Origin: Flavobacteriales bacterium
Lineage (GTDB): Bacteria; Bacteroidota; Bacteroidia; Flavobacteriales; PHOS-HE28
Assembly (NCBI GenBank): GCA_008016945.1
Contig: SSGN01000132.1
Location: 1 to 32,628, forward strand
Reading direction: 5' to 3'
Length of the DNA stretch: 32,628 nucleotides
The translations under genes were made by a program, and so were the position numbers. Below, piece after piece: positions 25,942-32,628 of this stretch. The number at the start of each line of letters is the position of its first letter. Position 1 is the stretch's first letter. Under the pieces are notes generated by a model. It worked only from the letters and a program-made list of their open reading frames with translations. It was not told the DNA's origin and did no database searches.

Positions 25942-27176
25942 ACACGGTTCAAGATTGGATCCGCATCTCCCTGGGCCGATGTCCAGGTTTCGATTGGTCC
26001 ATGTTGATGGGAGAGGAGCACTTCCTCTATCGCCGCATCGCCGACAGGGATCGTGCCGTACTCGCCGTGGGCTGTGCGCAGACCATCGAAGCACCCGTGT
26101 TCGGGGAAGATGCGCGGGCCATGACCTGGGTGTTCGGTGCCCTGCGCTACGAATGGAAGGATGTGCTGTTCCACGGCCGTGGCACGGATGGCGACCATTG
26201 TCGTTGGTGGGTCCCGCGTTTCGTGGTGGAATGGCGTGGTGATGAAGTGCTCTTGCATACGCCGAAAGCGGATGAGCAGGTCGCACGATCATGGGCCGAA
26301 CGGGCGTTCGTTGGTCAACCGCGCGCCACTGCCCCGCTGCCTCCGCTGGTATGGATGAGGCACGCTCCGCCGGAACGATACCGCGCACAGGTGCACCGCT
26401 TGTTGGACCACATCCAACGTGGCGATATCTACGAAGTGAATTTCTGCACATCGCGGAGCGCAACGGCCGCCACGTTCGATCCGTTCACGGCGTTCGAGTC
26501 CCTGTTGCGACGCACCGACGCACCGTTCGCAGCGTTCTACAGGCATGGCCCTTGCTTCGCCATGTGCGCCAGTCCGGAACGGTTCATCGCTTTTGACGGC
26601 CACGAGGTGATGGGCCAACCCATGAAGGGCACGCGGCCGCGTTATGCCGATGAACTACGGGATCGACAAGCCGCCGAGGAGTTGGCGGCCGATCCGAAGG
26701 AACGCAGCGAGAACATCATGGCACTGGACGTCATGCGCCACGACCTGGCACGGATCGGCGCGCAGCGATCCGTGTGCGTGGAGGAGCTTTGTGTCGTGCG
26801 ATCGTATCCTCGGGTCCACCAGATGATCAGCACCGTAACGGCCCGGATGCGCCAAGGGGTTTCGCCGATGGATGTGCTGCGCGCCACGTTCCCCATGGCC
26901 AGCATGACCGGCGCACCGAAGTACCGGGCCATGCAGCTGATCGAGGAAACGGAGGAGGGGCCGCGCGGCTGGTTCAGTGGAAGCTTCGGGTTCTTCGCAC
27001 CGGATGGCACCGGCGACTTCAACGTGATCATTCGCACCCTGCTCTACCATGCGGATGATCGGACCTTGAGGCTCACCACCGGCAGTGCCATCACCGCCTT
27101 GTGCGACCCCGAAGCCGAGTACGAGGAATGCGAAGTGAAGGCGCGCTCCGTGATCGATGCCCTGCGTGATGCTTGA
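25938..27176 (+). CDS. pabB: Aminodeoxychorismate synthase component I (PabB-like)
   Basis: A 412-residue chorismate-binding enzyme. The motif around residue 229 is MKGTRPR: lysine 230 sits where PabB carries the lysine that forms an adduct with chorismate, while anthranilate synthase has alanine, so folate synthesis (4-amino-4-deoxychorismate) is more likely than tryptophan synthesis. Other landmarks are ERSENIMALDVMRHDLARIG, FPMASMTGAPKYRAMQLIEE and WFSGSFGFF. The N-terminal part is shorter than in enterobacterial PabB, as in many Bacteroidota. The amidotransferase partner PabA is not in the window. It overlaps tilS by 8 bp. Confidence 0.9.
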   Translation: MNTVQDWIRISLGRCPGFDWSMLMGEEHFLYRRIADRDRAVLAVGCAQTIEAPVFGEDARAMTWVFGALRYEWKDVLFHGRGTDGDHCRWWVPRFVVEWRGDEVLLHTPKADEQVARSWAERAFVGQPRATAPLPPLVWMRHAPPERYRAQVHRLLDHIQRGDIYEVNFCTSRSATAATFDPFTAFESLLRRTDAPFAAFYRHGPCFAMCASPERFIAFDGHEVMGQPMKGTRPRYADELRDRQAAEELAADPKERSENIMALDVMRHDLARIGAQRSVCVEELCVVRSYPRVHQMISTVTARMRQGVSPMDVLRATFPMASMTGAPKYRAMQLIEETEEGPRGWFSGSFGFFAPDGTGDFNVIIRTLLYHADDRTLRLTTGSAITALCDPEAEYEECEVKARSVIDALRDA

Positions 27177-28494
27177 ACGCGTGCGCGATACCATCCTTGC
27201 GAACGGGCTGCTGCGGCCTGGAGAACCGGTGTGGGTGGCCGTGAGCGGCGGTGTGGACAGCATGGTGCTGCTCCACGTGCTGCGCTCCATGGGCCATCCC
27301 TGCCACGTTGCGCATGTGGACCATGGCCTGCGCGGTGCGGAGAGCGATGCCGACCGAGCGTTCGTTCAGGCACATTGTATCCGACTCGGCGTTCCGTTCG
27401 TGGTGCACCGGGTGGATGTCAAGGGGCGCGTGTCCACCACCGGTGAGAGCACGCAGATGGCCGCACGGGAGCTGCGCCTCGCATGGCTCAAGCAGCGGGC
27501 CTTGGCCGACCCGCACCTCGTAGCCACCGCGCATCATGCGGATGATGTCATAGAAACGTTCCTTATCGGTCTCCTTCAAGGCATGGGCGCCAAAGGGTGG
27601 GGGGGCATCCCGGTGCGGAGCGGTGCGTTCATCCGGCCGCTCATCGACGTGCCGCGTGCCGAGATCCTGGCCTACGCCCGGGCGCACGACATCACCTGGC
27701 GCGAGGATGCCAGCAATGCCAGCGATGCCTATCTCCGGAATCGCGTCAGGCATGAACTGCTGCCTTTGATGGAGACCCTGCGGCCTGGTGCACGAAAGGC
27801 CATGGGGCGCAACATGCGGCTGTTCGGCGAGCTCGGCGCATTGGCCGCGGAGCACGGCGCCAATGCCACGGAAGACCTGCGGCCCGAAGCCGATGGCACG
27901 CTTCGCATTCCGTTCGATCGTTTCGCGGGCACCGCGCCACGCCTGTCCTTGCACCATGTGCTGCGCGGTCTGGGCTTTCATCCCGATCGGGCGGATGATA
28001 TGCTCAAGGCCATGCGCATGGGACATACGGGAGCGTGGTTCCCGAGCGATACGGCCGACGTGTTCGTGGATCGCGAGCAGCTGGTGATCGCACCACGGGC
28101 GGCCCAGGAGCGCCAATGGAACATCCCCTCGGCCGATGCGGTGCCCGCGGATGCTCCACTGCGCATCCGCATCGTGCCCGCAGCTGATATCGACCCCGCC
28201 CAGGGACCCGGCACCGCTTGGTTGGACGCGGACCGGGTGACCTTCCCACTCGTGCTGCGCCCATGGCGCGCCGGCGATCGGCTACAGCTCGGGGGAGGGG
28301 GGACCAAGCTCGTCAGCGATATCCTCATCGATGCCAAGGTGCCCCGGGACCGCAAACGGAATGTCCATGTCCTGTCGGATGCGCAACGTGTCCTCTGGCT
28401 GTGCGGATGGCGGATCGACGGTGGCAGCAAGGCCTGTGGAACGAGCCACCGGATCCTGCGCTTCGATTGGCTCGGAGAGTCCGCCGCACCATAG
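27169..28494 (+). CDS. tilS: tRNA(Ile)-lysidine synthetase
   Basis: A 441-residue cytoplasmic enzyme that uses ATP to attach lysine to C34 of the CAU-anticodon tRNA-Ile, so it reads AUA codons. The ATP pyrophosphatase loop SGGVDS is at 26-31, followed by HVAHVDHGLRG at about 49-59, TAHHADDVIETFLIGLLQG and FIRPLIDVPRAEI, with REDASNASDAYLRNRVRHELLP after it; all are TilS hallmarks. The C-terminal part contains a TilS-C-like region (GDRLQLGGGGTKLVSDILIDAKVP). ATG 27169 is used; an ATG four codons upstream (27157) is possible. It is coupled by overlap to pabB. Confidence 0.95.
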   Translation: MLERVRDTILANGLLRPGEPVWVAVSGGVDSMVLLHVLRSMGHPCHVAHVDHGLRGAESDADRAFVQAHCIRLGVPFVVHRVDVKGRVSTTGESTQMAARELRLAWLKQRALADPHLVATAHHADDVIETFLIGLLQGMGAKGWGGIPVRSGAFIRPLIDVPRAEILAYARAHDITWREDASNASDAYLRNRVRHELLPLMETLRPGARKAMGRNMRLFGELGALAAEHGANATEDLRPEADGTLRIPFDRFAGTAPRLSLHHVLRGLGFHPDRADDMLKAMRMGHTGAWFPSDTADVFVDREQLVIAPRAAQERQWNIPSADAVPADAPLRIRIVPAADIDPAQGPGTAWLDADRVTFPLVLRPWRAGDRLQLGGGGTKLVSDILIDAKVPRDRKRNVHVLSDAQRVLWLCGWRIDGGSKACGTSHRILRFDWLGESAAP

Positions 28495-28509
28495 ACTTTT
28501 CAACCGGTC

Positions 28510-28542
28510 TTGGAAAAGGCCCCTTCGCGGATGTATCTTTTG
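28510..28542 (+). promoter_or_regulatory. Candidate promoter for the 96-residue protein
   Basis: TTGG at 28510-28513 and TATCTTTTG at 28534-28542 are separated by 20 bp, close to the Bacteroidota TTTG-N19-21-TAnnTTTG layout. It is the best two-box match in the window and lies 20 bp before the ATG at 28563. Confidence 0.5.
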
Positions 28543-28562
28543 GAACATCTATGCCCTGAGAC

Positions 28563-28853
28563 ATGCTCCAGAACAACGCGCAGACCATCCCCAAGGAACG
28601 GATCCCATCGTTGCGATTCCCGCGCCAGCCGCTGATGTTGAGTGAGAGTGAGCGACGGGGCATCCTTCACAACATGGAAGAGGCCACCCGTCTCGGCAAC
28701 GTGGAGCATGGCAAATGCCGGATCGTTTTCCAGGACGATGAGGGCCTGAAAGCCGTGGAGACCACCATTTGGACCTTCGATCCGGACAACATCGTGCTCA
28801 AGTACGGCATGGTCATCCCGGTGGGCCGGGTGGTGAGCGTGGACATCCCATGA
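28563..28853 (+). CDS. Conserved small soluble protein, function unknown
   Basis: A 96-residue protein with no signal peptide or membrane segment. The N-terminal part (PSLRFPRQPLMLSESERRGILHNMEEATRLGN) is helical; the C-terminal part is strand-rich (KCRIVFQDDEGLKAVETTIWTFD, then IVLKYGMVIPVGRVVSVDI) and looks like a compact beta-domain. I recall similar VETTIW...VLKxGxxIP proteins in Bacteroidota but no function. It has its own promoter-like element and a 161-bp gap after it, so it is probably a single-gene unit. Confidence 0.75.
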   Translation: MLQNNAQTIPKERIPSLRFPRQPLMLSESERRGILHNMEEATRLGNVEHGKCRIVFQDDEGLKAVETTIWTFDPDNIVLKYGMVIPVGRVVSVDIP

Positions 28854-28988
28854 TCCCCGTTGCGCGGGACTACTCGTTCTTGCGGGGAGGCGATGGGCGT
28901 ATGCTCCAACGGAAGGTGTTGATACCCAGCCGGGCGTAGGAGTCCCAGTATTCTGTTAACGGTCAGCATACCACCGGAGGGGCGGGAC

Positions 28989-28996
28989 TACTTTTG
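28989..28996 (+). promoter_or_regulatory. Candidate -7 box for the DsbD pair
   Basis: TACTTTTG matches TAnnTTTG exactly and lies 18 bp before the ATG at 29015. No clear -33 TTTG at the expected distance. Confidence 0.4.
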
Positions 28997-29014
28997 CCAA
29001 GTATCGCCTGTACC

Positions 29015-29467
29015 ATGTATGCACTGTTGCTTTCGGCCATGTTGTCCATGCTGGCACCGACCGGCCCGGTGAAGTGGTCCTTCGCGGCGAAACCCGTGGA
29101 GGCCGGTGTGGTGGCCATCGAGCTCACCGCCCAGGTGGACCCCGGTTGGCACATCTATGCCACCCGCCTGGAGAACGACCTGGGACCACTGCCCACCGCG
29201 GTGCGTTTCTCCCCGGCCGATGGCCTCATCCCCTTGGGTGCGCTAACGGAACCCGAACCCGAGGAGGTGTTCGATCCCAATTTCGAGATGCAGGTGCGCT
29301 ACCATTCCGGCGACCCGGTGTTCACCCAACGGTTCGAGGTGAAGAAGGGCGCACAGGGGCCGCTGTCCGGCGAGGTGGAGTTCATGGTGTGCAATGACAA
29401 GACCTGCCTGCCTCCGGAAGTGGTGAAGTTCTCCGTAGTTATGCCCGCTGAGGCCGAGAAACATTGA
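29015..29467 (+). CDS. Stand-alone DsbD N-terminal (alpha) domain protein
   Basis: A 150-residue exported protein. A short hydrophobic N-terminus (MYALLLSAMLSMLAPTG) is followed by one DsbD-alpha immunoglobulin-like domain with VDPGWHIYATRL and the redox pair Cys126/Cys131 in VCNDKTCLPP. In known DsbD the alpha domain takes electrons from the central membrane part and passes them to periplasmic partners. A separate copy is unusual enough to note but occurs in Bacteroidota. ATG 29015 is preferred; a TTG at 28994 would fall inside the promoter-like box. The next gene starts 3 bp after its stop, so the two form one operon. Confidence 0.85.
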   Translation: MYALLLSAMLSMLAPTGPVKWSFAAKPVEAGVVAIELTAQVDPGWHIYATRLENDLGPLPTAVRFSPADGLIPLGALTEPEPEEVFDPNFEMQVRYHSGDPVFTQRFEVKKGAQGPLSGEVEFMVCNDKTCLPPEVVKFSVVMPAEAEKH

Positions 29468-29470
29468 TCC

Positions 29471-31510
29471 ATGAAGAAGTACCTGTACCTGCTCTTCAGC
29501 CTCTTCTCGCTTTGTGCCTTTGCACAACCACCAGCTGCCGATGGTGCAGTGGAACCGGTGAAATGGTCCGTGGCGGTCCGGCCTGATGGTGATTCCTGGA
29601 CACTCTCGTTCGTGGCGGACATCGAGGCGGGCTGGGCGGTGTATTCCCTGAACAACTACGGCGACATGGGGCCCTGGCCCACCTCGGTGAAGGTGGATAC
29701 CATCCCCGGCCTTGTGGTGGAGGGTACACCCACGGAGACCGGGGCCAAGGTGATCGAGGGTGTGGATGAGATGTTCGGCATGGTGGTGAAGAAGTTCAAG
29801 CAGCAGGCCACCTTCTCCCAACGCATCACCGTGGCGGACCCGAACACTCCCGTTACCGGATCGTTCGAGTACATGACCTGCAACGATGAGATGTGCCTAC
29901 CGCCGGCCACCGTGTACTTCATCGTGCCCGGGTTGAACAGCGGTACCTTCGAGTTGGGGGCCTTGCCTTTCGATCCCAACGACAAGCGGTTCCAAGGGCT
30001 TGCCACACGATCGGGCTCCGCGGAGTTGAAGCTGCCCAATGTGGATCTGAACGCTCCGGTCATCAAGGGCGGGGAGGCCACCATCGCTGAGACCAAGTCG
30101 TTGTGGTCCATCTTCTTCCTCGGCTTCCTCGGTGGATTGGTGGCCTTGCTCACCCCCTGTGTGTTCCCCATGATCCCGCTCACGGTGAGCTTCTTCACCA
30201 AAGGCAGCGAGGACAAGAAGAAGGGGTTGCGCAACGCCCTCACCTATGGCGGCTTCATCCTGGGGATCTACCTGCTCTTCAGCCTGCCCTTCCATCTGCT
30301 CGGTTCGGTGAACCCGGAGATCTTCAACGAGATCAGCACCAACCCCTGGCTCAACATCTTCTTCTTCGTGATCTTCCTGGTCTTCGCGGTGAGCTTCTTC
30401 GGCTACTTCGAGATCACCCTGCCCAGTAGCTGGGTGAACAGCATGGACCAGAAAGCCTCCAAGTTCGGCGGCATGATCGGCATCTTCTTCATGGCCCTCA
30501 CCCTGGCGCTCGTCTCGTTCAGTTGCACGGGCCCCATCCTGGGCTCCTTGCTGGCCGGAGCGCTCACCGCCGATGGCGGAGCCTGGCAGCTGACCGCCGG
30601 TCTGGGTGGCTTCGGCATGGCCCTGGCGCTCCCCTTCGCCCTGTTCGCGCTCTTCCCCAGTTGGCTCAATTCGCTCCCGCGTAGCGGCAGCTGGCTCAAC
30701 AGCGTGAAGGTGGTGCTCGGCTTCGCGGAGATCGCCCTGGCGTTCAAGTTCCTCAGCAACGCCGACCTGGTGAAGCAATGGGGCATCGTGCCCTACGAGC
30801 TCTTCATGGTGGTGTGGGTCGTTTGTGCGCTGGGCATCGTGCTCTATCTCTTCGGCGTGATCCGGTTCCCGCACGACAGCCCCGTGAAAAGCCGCTCCAC
30901 CGTGCGGTGGGCGTTCATCGCCCTGTTCACCATCGCCACCGGGTACCTCGCCTTCGGGCTGCGGGTGGATCAAGCAGCGAAGACCTTCAAGCCCCTCGCG
31001 CTCATGAGCGGCCTGGCACCACCCGCCGGCTACAGCTGGCTGCTGCCCAAGAAGGCCGAAGCCTTCCACGACCTGGAAGAGGCCATGGCCCATGCGCGTA
31101 CCGTGCAGAAACCGCTGATGCTCGACTTCACCGGATGGGCGTGCGTGAACTGCCGGAAGATGGAAGAGCATGTCTGGCCGGAGCAGGGGGTACGGGAGAT
31201 CATCGAGAACGATTATGTCCTGGTGTCGCTCTACGTCGACGATAAACGCGAACTGCCGAAGGAGGAACAGTTCATCCACGAGACCACCAACGGAACCAAG
31301 AAGCCCATCATCACCCACGGCAACAAATGGGCTACGCTGCAAGCCGAGAACTTCGTGAGCGCCAGCCAGCCGCTGTACGTGCTGCTGAGCCCCGATGGCA
31401 AGCTCCTCACCGATCCGGTGGGCTATACCCCGGACAAACAGGAGTACGCCACTTTCCTACGCCGCGGTCTGGAGGCCATGAAGGTGCTGGGGGCCCAGGC
31501 CAGCCTTTGA
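29471..31510 (+). CDS. dsbD: Thiol:disulfide interchange protein DsbD
   Basis: A 679-residue inner-membrane reductant carrier with three parts. After a signal peptide (KYLYLLFSLFSLCAFAQ), the alpha domain ends at about residue 150 and holds Cys137/Cys142 (TCNDEMCLPP). Eight helices at about 205-500 form the central domain, with the redox cysteines Cys230 (TPCVFPMIPLT) and Cys352 (SFSCTGPILG). The C-terminal thioredoxin-like gamma domain carries Cys558-Val-Asn-Cys561 (GWACVNCRKMEEHVW). Electrons flow from cytoplasmic thioredoxin through the membrane part to periplasmic substrates, including cytochrome c maturation. All six expected cysteines are present, so it should be active. Confidence 0.95.
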   Translation: MKKYLYLLFSLFSLCAFAQPPAADGAVEPVKWSVAVRPDGDSWTLSFVADIEAGWAVYSLNNYGDMGPWPTSVKVDTIPGLVVEGTPTETGAKVIEGVDEMFGMVVKKFKQQATFSQRITVADPNTPVTGSFEYMTCNDEMCLPPATVYFIVPGLNSGTFELGALPFDPNDKRFQGLATRSGSAELKLPNVDLNAPVIKGGEATIAETKSLWSIFFLGFLGGLVALLTPCVFPMIPLTVSFFTKGSEDKKKGLRNALTYGGFILGIYLLFSLPFHLLGSVNPEIFNEISTNPWLNIFFFVIFLVFAVSFFGYFEITLPSSWVNSMDQKASKFGGMIGIFFMALTLALVSFSCTGPILGSLLAGALTADGGAWQLTAGLGGFGMALALPFALFALFPSWLNSLPRSGSWLNSVKVVLGFAEIALAFKFLSNADLVKQWGIVPYELFMVVWVVCALGIVLYLFGVIRFPHDSPVKSRSTVRWAFIALFTIATGYLAFGLRVDQAAKTFKPLALMSGLAPPAGYSWLLPKKAEAFHDLEEAMAHARTVQKPLMLDFTGWACVNCRKMEEHVWPEQGVREIIENDYVLVSLYVDDKRELPKEEQFIHETTNGTKKPIITHGNKWATLQAENFVSASQPLYVLLSPDGKLLTDPVGYTPDKQEYATFLRRGLEAMKVLGAQASL

Positions 31511-31533
31511 GCCACCGGTTCCTCGATCTGCAC

Positions 31534-31541
31534 CATCTTTG
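31534..31541 (+). promoter_or_regulatory. Candidate -7 box before gmhA
   Basis: CATCTTTG is one base from TAnnTTTG and ends 5 bp before the gmhA ATG; a TTTG lies at 31506-31509, 24 bp further up, a little beyond the normal spacing. gmhA might alternatively be read through from dsbD. Confidence 0.25.
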
Positions 31542-31546
31542 AGGCG

Positions 31547-32143
31547 ATGAGCCTCGAACGTATCCGCTCCCATTTCAGCGAAGCCGCCGACGTGCTCGGC
31601 CGTTTCCTCGCCGACCCCGCCAACATCGAGGCCGTGGAACGCGCCGCCGCCTTCATGAGCTACTGCCTCAAGCAGGGCGCCAAGGTCATCAGCTGCGGCA
31701 ACGGCGGTAGCATGTGCGATGCCATGCACTTCGCCGAAGAGCTCACCGGCCGCTTCCGCGACGATCGCGATCCCATCGCCGCCATCAGCATCAGCGACCC
31801 CAGCCACCTCACCTGCGTGGGCAACGACCACGGTTTCGACCAGGTGTTCGCGCGTTTCGTGCAAGCCCACGGGCGCGAGGGCGATGTGCTGCTCGCCATC
31901 AGCACCAGCGGCAACAGCCCCAACGTGCTCCGCGCTGCGGAAGTGGCGCGTGAGAAGAACATGCATGTGATCGGCCTCACCGGGAAGGACGGCGGTCGTC
32001 TGGCCGACCTCTGCACCGTGGAGGTGCGCGTGCCACACCAGGGCTATGCCGATCGCGTGCAGGAGGTGCACATCAAGGTGATCCACGCGCTGATCGATCA
32101 CATCGAACGCGATCTGGCCCAGCCACGCCGCAAGGAACACTGA
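31547..32143 (+). CDS. gmhA: Phosphoheptose (sedoheptulose 7-phosphate) isomerase
   Basis: A 198-residue cytoplasmic SIS-domain enzyme that turns sedoheptulose 7-phosphate into D-glycero-D-manno-heptose 7-phosphate, the first step towards LPS-core heptose. Family marks are [22 protein letters not shown] at about 49-70, [22 protein letters not shown] and [12 protein letters not shown]. The zinc and catalytic residues known from the E. coli enzyme fall at the same numbers here: His61, Glu65, Gln172 and His180. Length matches the family. The comM gene begins 4 bp after its stop. Confidence 0.95.
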   Translation: MSLERIRSHFSEAADVLGRFLADPANIEAVERAAAFMSYCLKQGAKVISCGNGGSMCDAMHFAEELTGRFRDDRDPIAAISISDPSHLTCVGNDHGFDQVFARFVQAHGREGDVLLAISTSGNSPNVLRAAEVAREKNMHVIGLTGKDGGRLADLCTVEVRVPHQGYADRVQEVHIKVIHALIDHIERDLAQPRRKEH

Positions 32144-32147
32144 GGCC

Positions 32148-32628
32148 ATGCTCGTCAAAGTCCACGGATCCGCGGTATTCGGCATCAATGCCACCATCGT
32201 CACCGCCGAGGTGAACGTGGAGAACGGGGCCTTCTTCTTCCTCGTTGGCCTGCCCGATAGCGCTGTGAAGGAGAGCCAGCAGCGCATGGATGCCGCCCTG
32301 CGCAACAACGGGCTTTATTTCCCGCGTGGCAAAGGCGTCACCATCAACCTGGCCCCGGCCGACATCCGCAAGGAGGGCACGGCGTACGATCTGCCCTTGG
32401 CCGTGGGCCTGCTCGCCGCCACTGATCAAGCACCACCGGACCTGCTGGAGACGCACTTGGTGATGGGTGAGCTCAGCCTCGATGGCGGCGTGCGCCCGAT
32501 CAAAGGCGCCTTGCCCATCGCACTGGAAGCGAAACGCCAAGGCTTCAAAGGCATCATCCTGCCTGCGGCCAACGCCCGTGAGGCCGCGATCGTCACCGGG
32601 CTTACGGTCTATGGTGTGGAGCATCTAC
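32148..32628 (+). CDS. comM: YifB/ComM family Mg chelatase-like AAA ATPase, N-terminal part (cut by the window edge)
   Basis: The frame opens at ATG 32148 and runs off the end, giving 160 residues of a protein usually about 510 long. The visible part is the Lon-protease-like ChlI domain: VHGSAVFGINATIVTAEVNV, LVGLPDSAVKESQQRM, ALRNNGLYFPRGKGVTINLAPADIRKEG and YDLPLAVGLL, then GELSLDGGVRPIKGALPIAL, an unmistakable YifB/ComM pattern. ComM is a hexameric helicase that promotes branch migration during natural transformation; the AAA part should lie beyond the window. Confidence 0.93.
   Translation, partial: MLVKVHGSAVFGINATIVTAEVNVENGAFFFLVGLPDSAVKESQQRMDAALRNNGLYFPRGKGVTINLAPADIRKEGTAYDLPLAVGLLAATDQAPPDLLETHLVMGELSLDGGVRPIKGALPIALEAKRQGFKGIILPAANAREAAIVTGLTVYGVEHL

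Noticed and set aside
28854..28900. Possible terminator hairpin after the 96-residue protein
   Set aside because: Only about four GC pairs (CCCG/CGGG) and no following T run; not convincing.
29897..31342. 481-residue minus-strand frame opposite dsbD
   Set aside because: Glu/Gln/His-rich antisense reading of membrane helices and the thioredoxin domain; no domain pattern.

Overview
The window looks like chromosomal DNA of a GC-rich member of the Bacteroidota, most likely Flavobacteriales or a close relative, probably from a metagenome assembly. Supporting signs are a PorV/PorU-type pair of the type IX secretion family, a DUF5686/carboxypeptidase-regulatory outer membrane protein, a WD40-propeller plus beta-barrel protein, no evident Shine-Dalgarno sequences, several TAnnTTTG-like -7 promoter boxes, and a NYPNPF-type C-terminal domain. 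I saw no phage, insertion sequence, CRISPR array, rRNA or credible tRNA. Most of the window is core housekeeping and envelope biogenesis, packed into operons with 1-8 bp start/stop overlaps.

Layout. 185-1030: putative outer membrane protein of unknown role, convergent with an MBL-fold hydrolase (1035-1670, minus). 1738-6575: a plus operon with a large TolB-like propeller/Omp85-like barrel protein, broken by a +1 shift at 3290-3293, then a half-size TSUP transporter and an M20 amidohydrolase. 6580-11628: a minus-strand run headed by recQ, followed by a 54-residue membrane peptide, a small soluble protein, a DoxX-like protein, a DUF2071-like protein, a membrane-anchored methyltransferase-like protein and a four-helix membrane protein; the last four are overlapped or tightly coupled. 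11862-15915: tatC, a DUF5686-family protein and lptB. 15916-16724: a convergent intergenic region with a strongly foldable inverted-repeat element and a possible 48-residue ORF. 16725-17857 (minus): purS and pssA. 17970-24205: porV2/porU2-like pair. 24238-28494: lnt, pabB and tilS, overlapping. 28563-28853: small uncharacterised protein. 29015-31510: a stand-alone DsbD-alpha domain protein and full-length DsbD. 31547-32628: gmhA and the start of a ComM/YifB gene cut by the window edge.

Common theme. Many genes serve the cell envelope: TatC exports folded proteins, LptB powers LPS transport, Lnt finishes lipoproteins, PssA makes phosphatidylserine, GmhA starts heptose synthesis for the LPS core, DsbD carries reducing power to the periplasm, and PorV2/PorU2 belong to the type IX secretion and surface-attachment family. 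The least explained items are the foldable element at about 15930-16175, the recQ-led run of small uncharacterised genes, and the frameshifted propeller/barrel gene.
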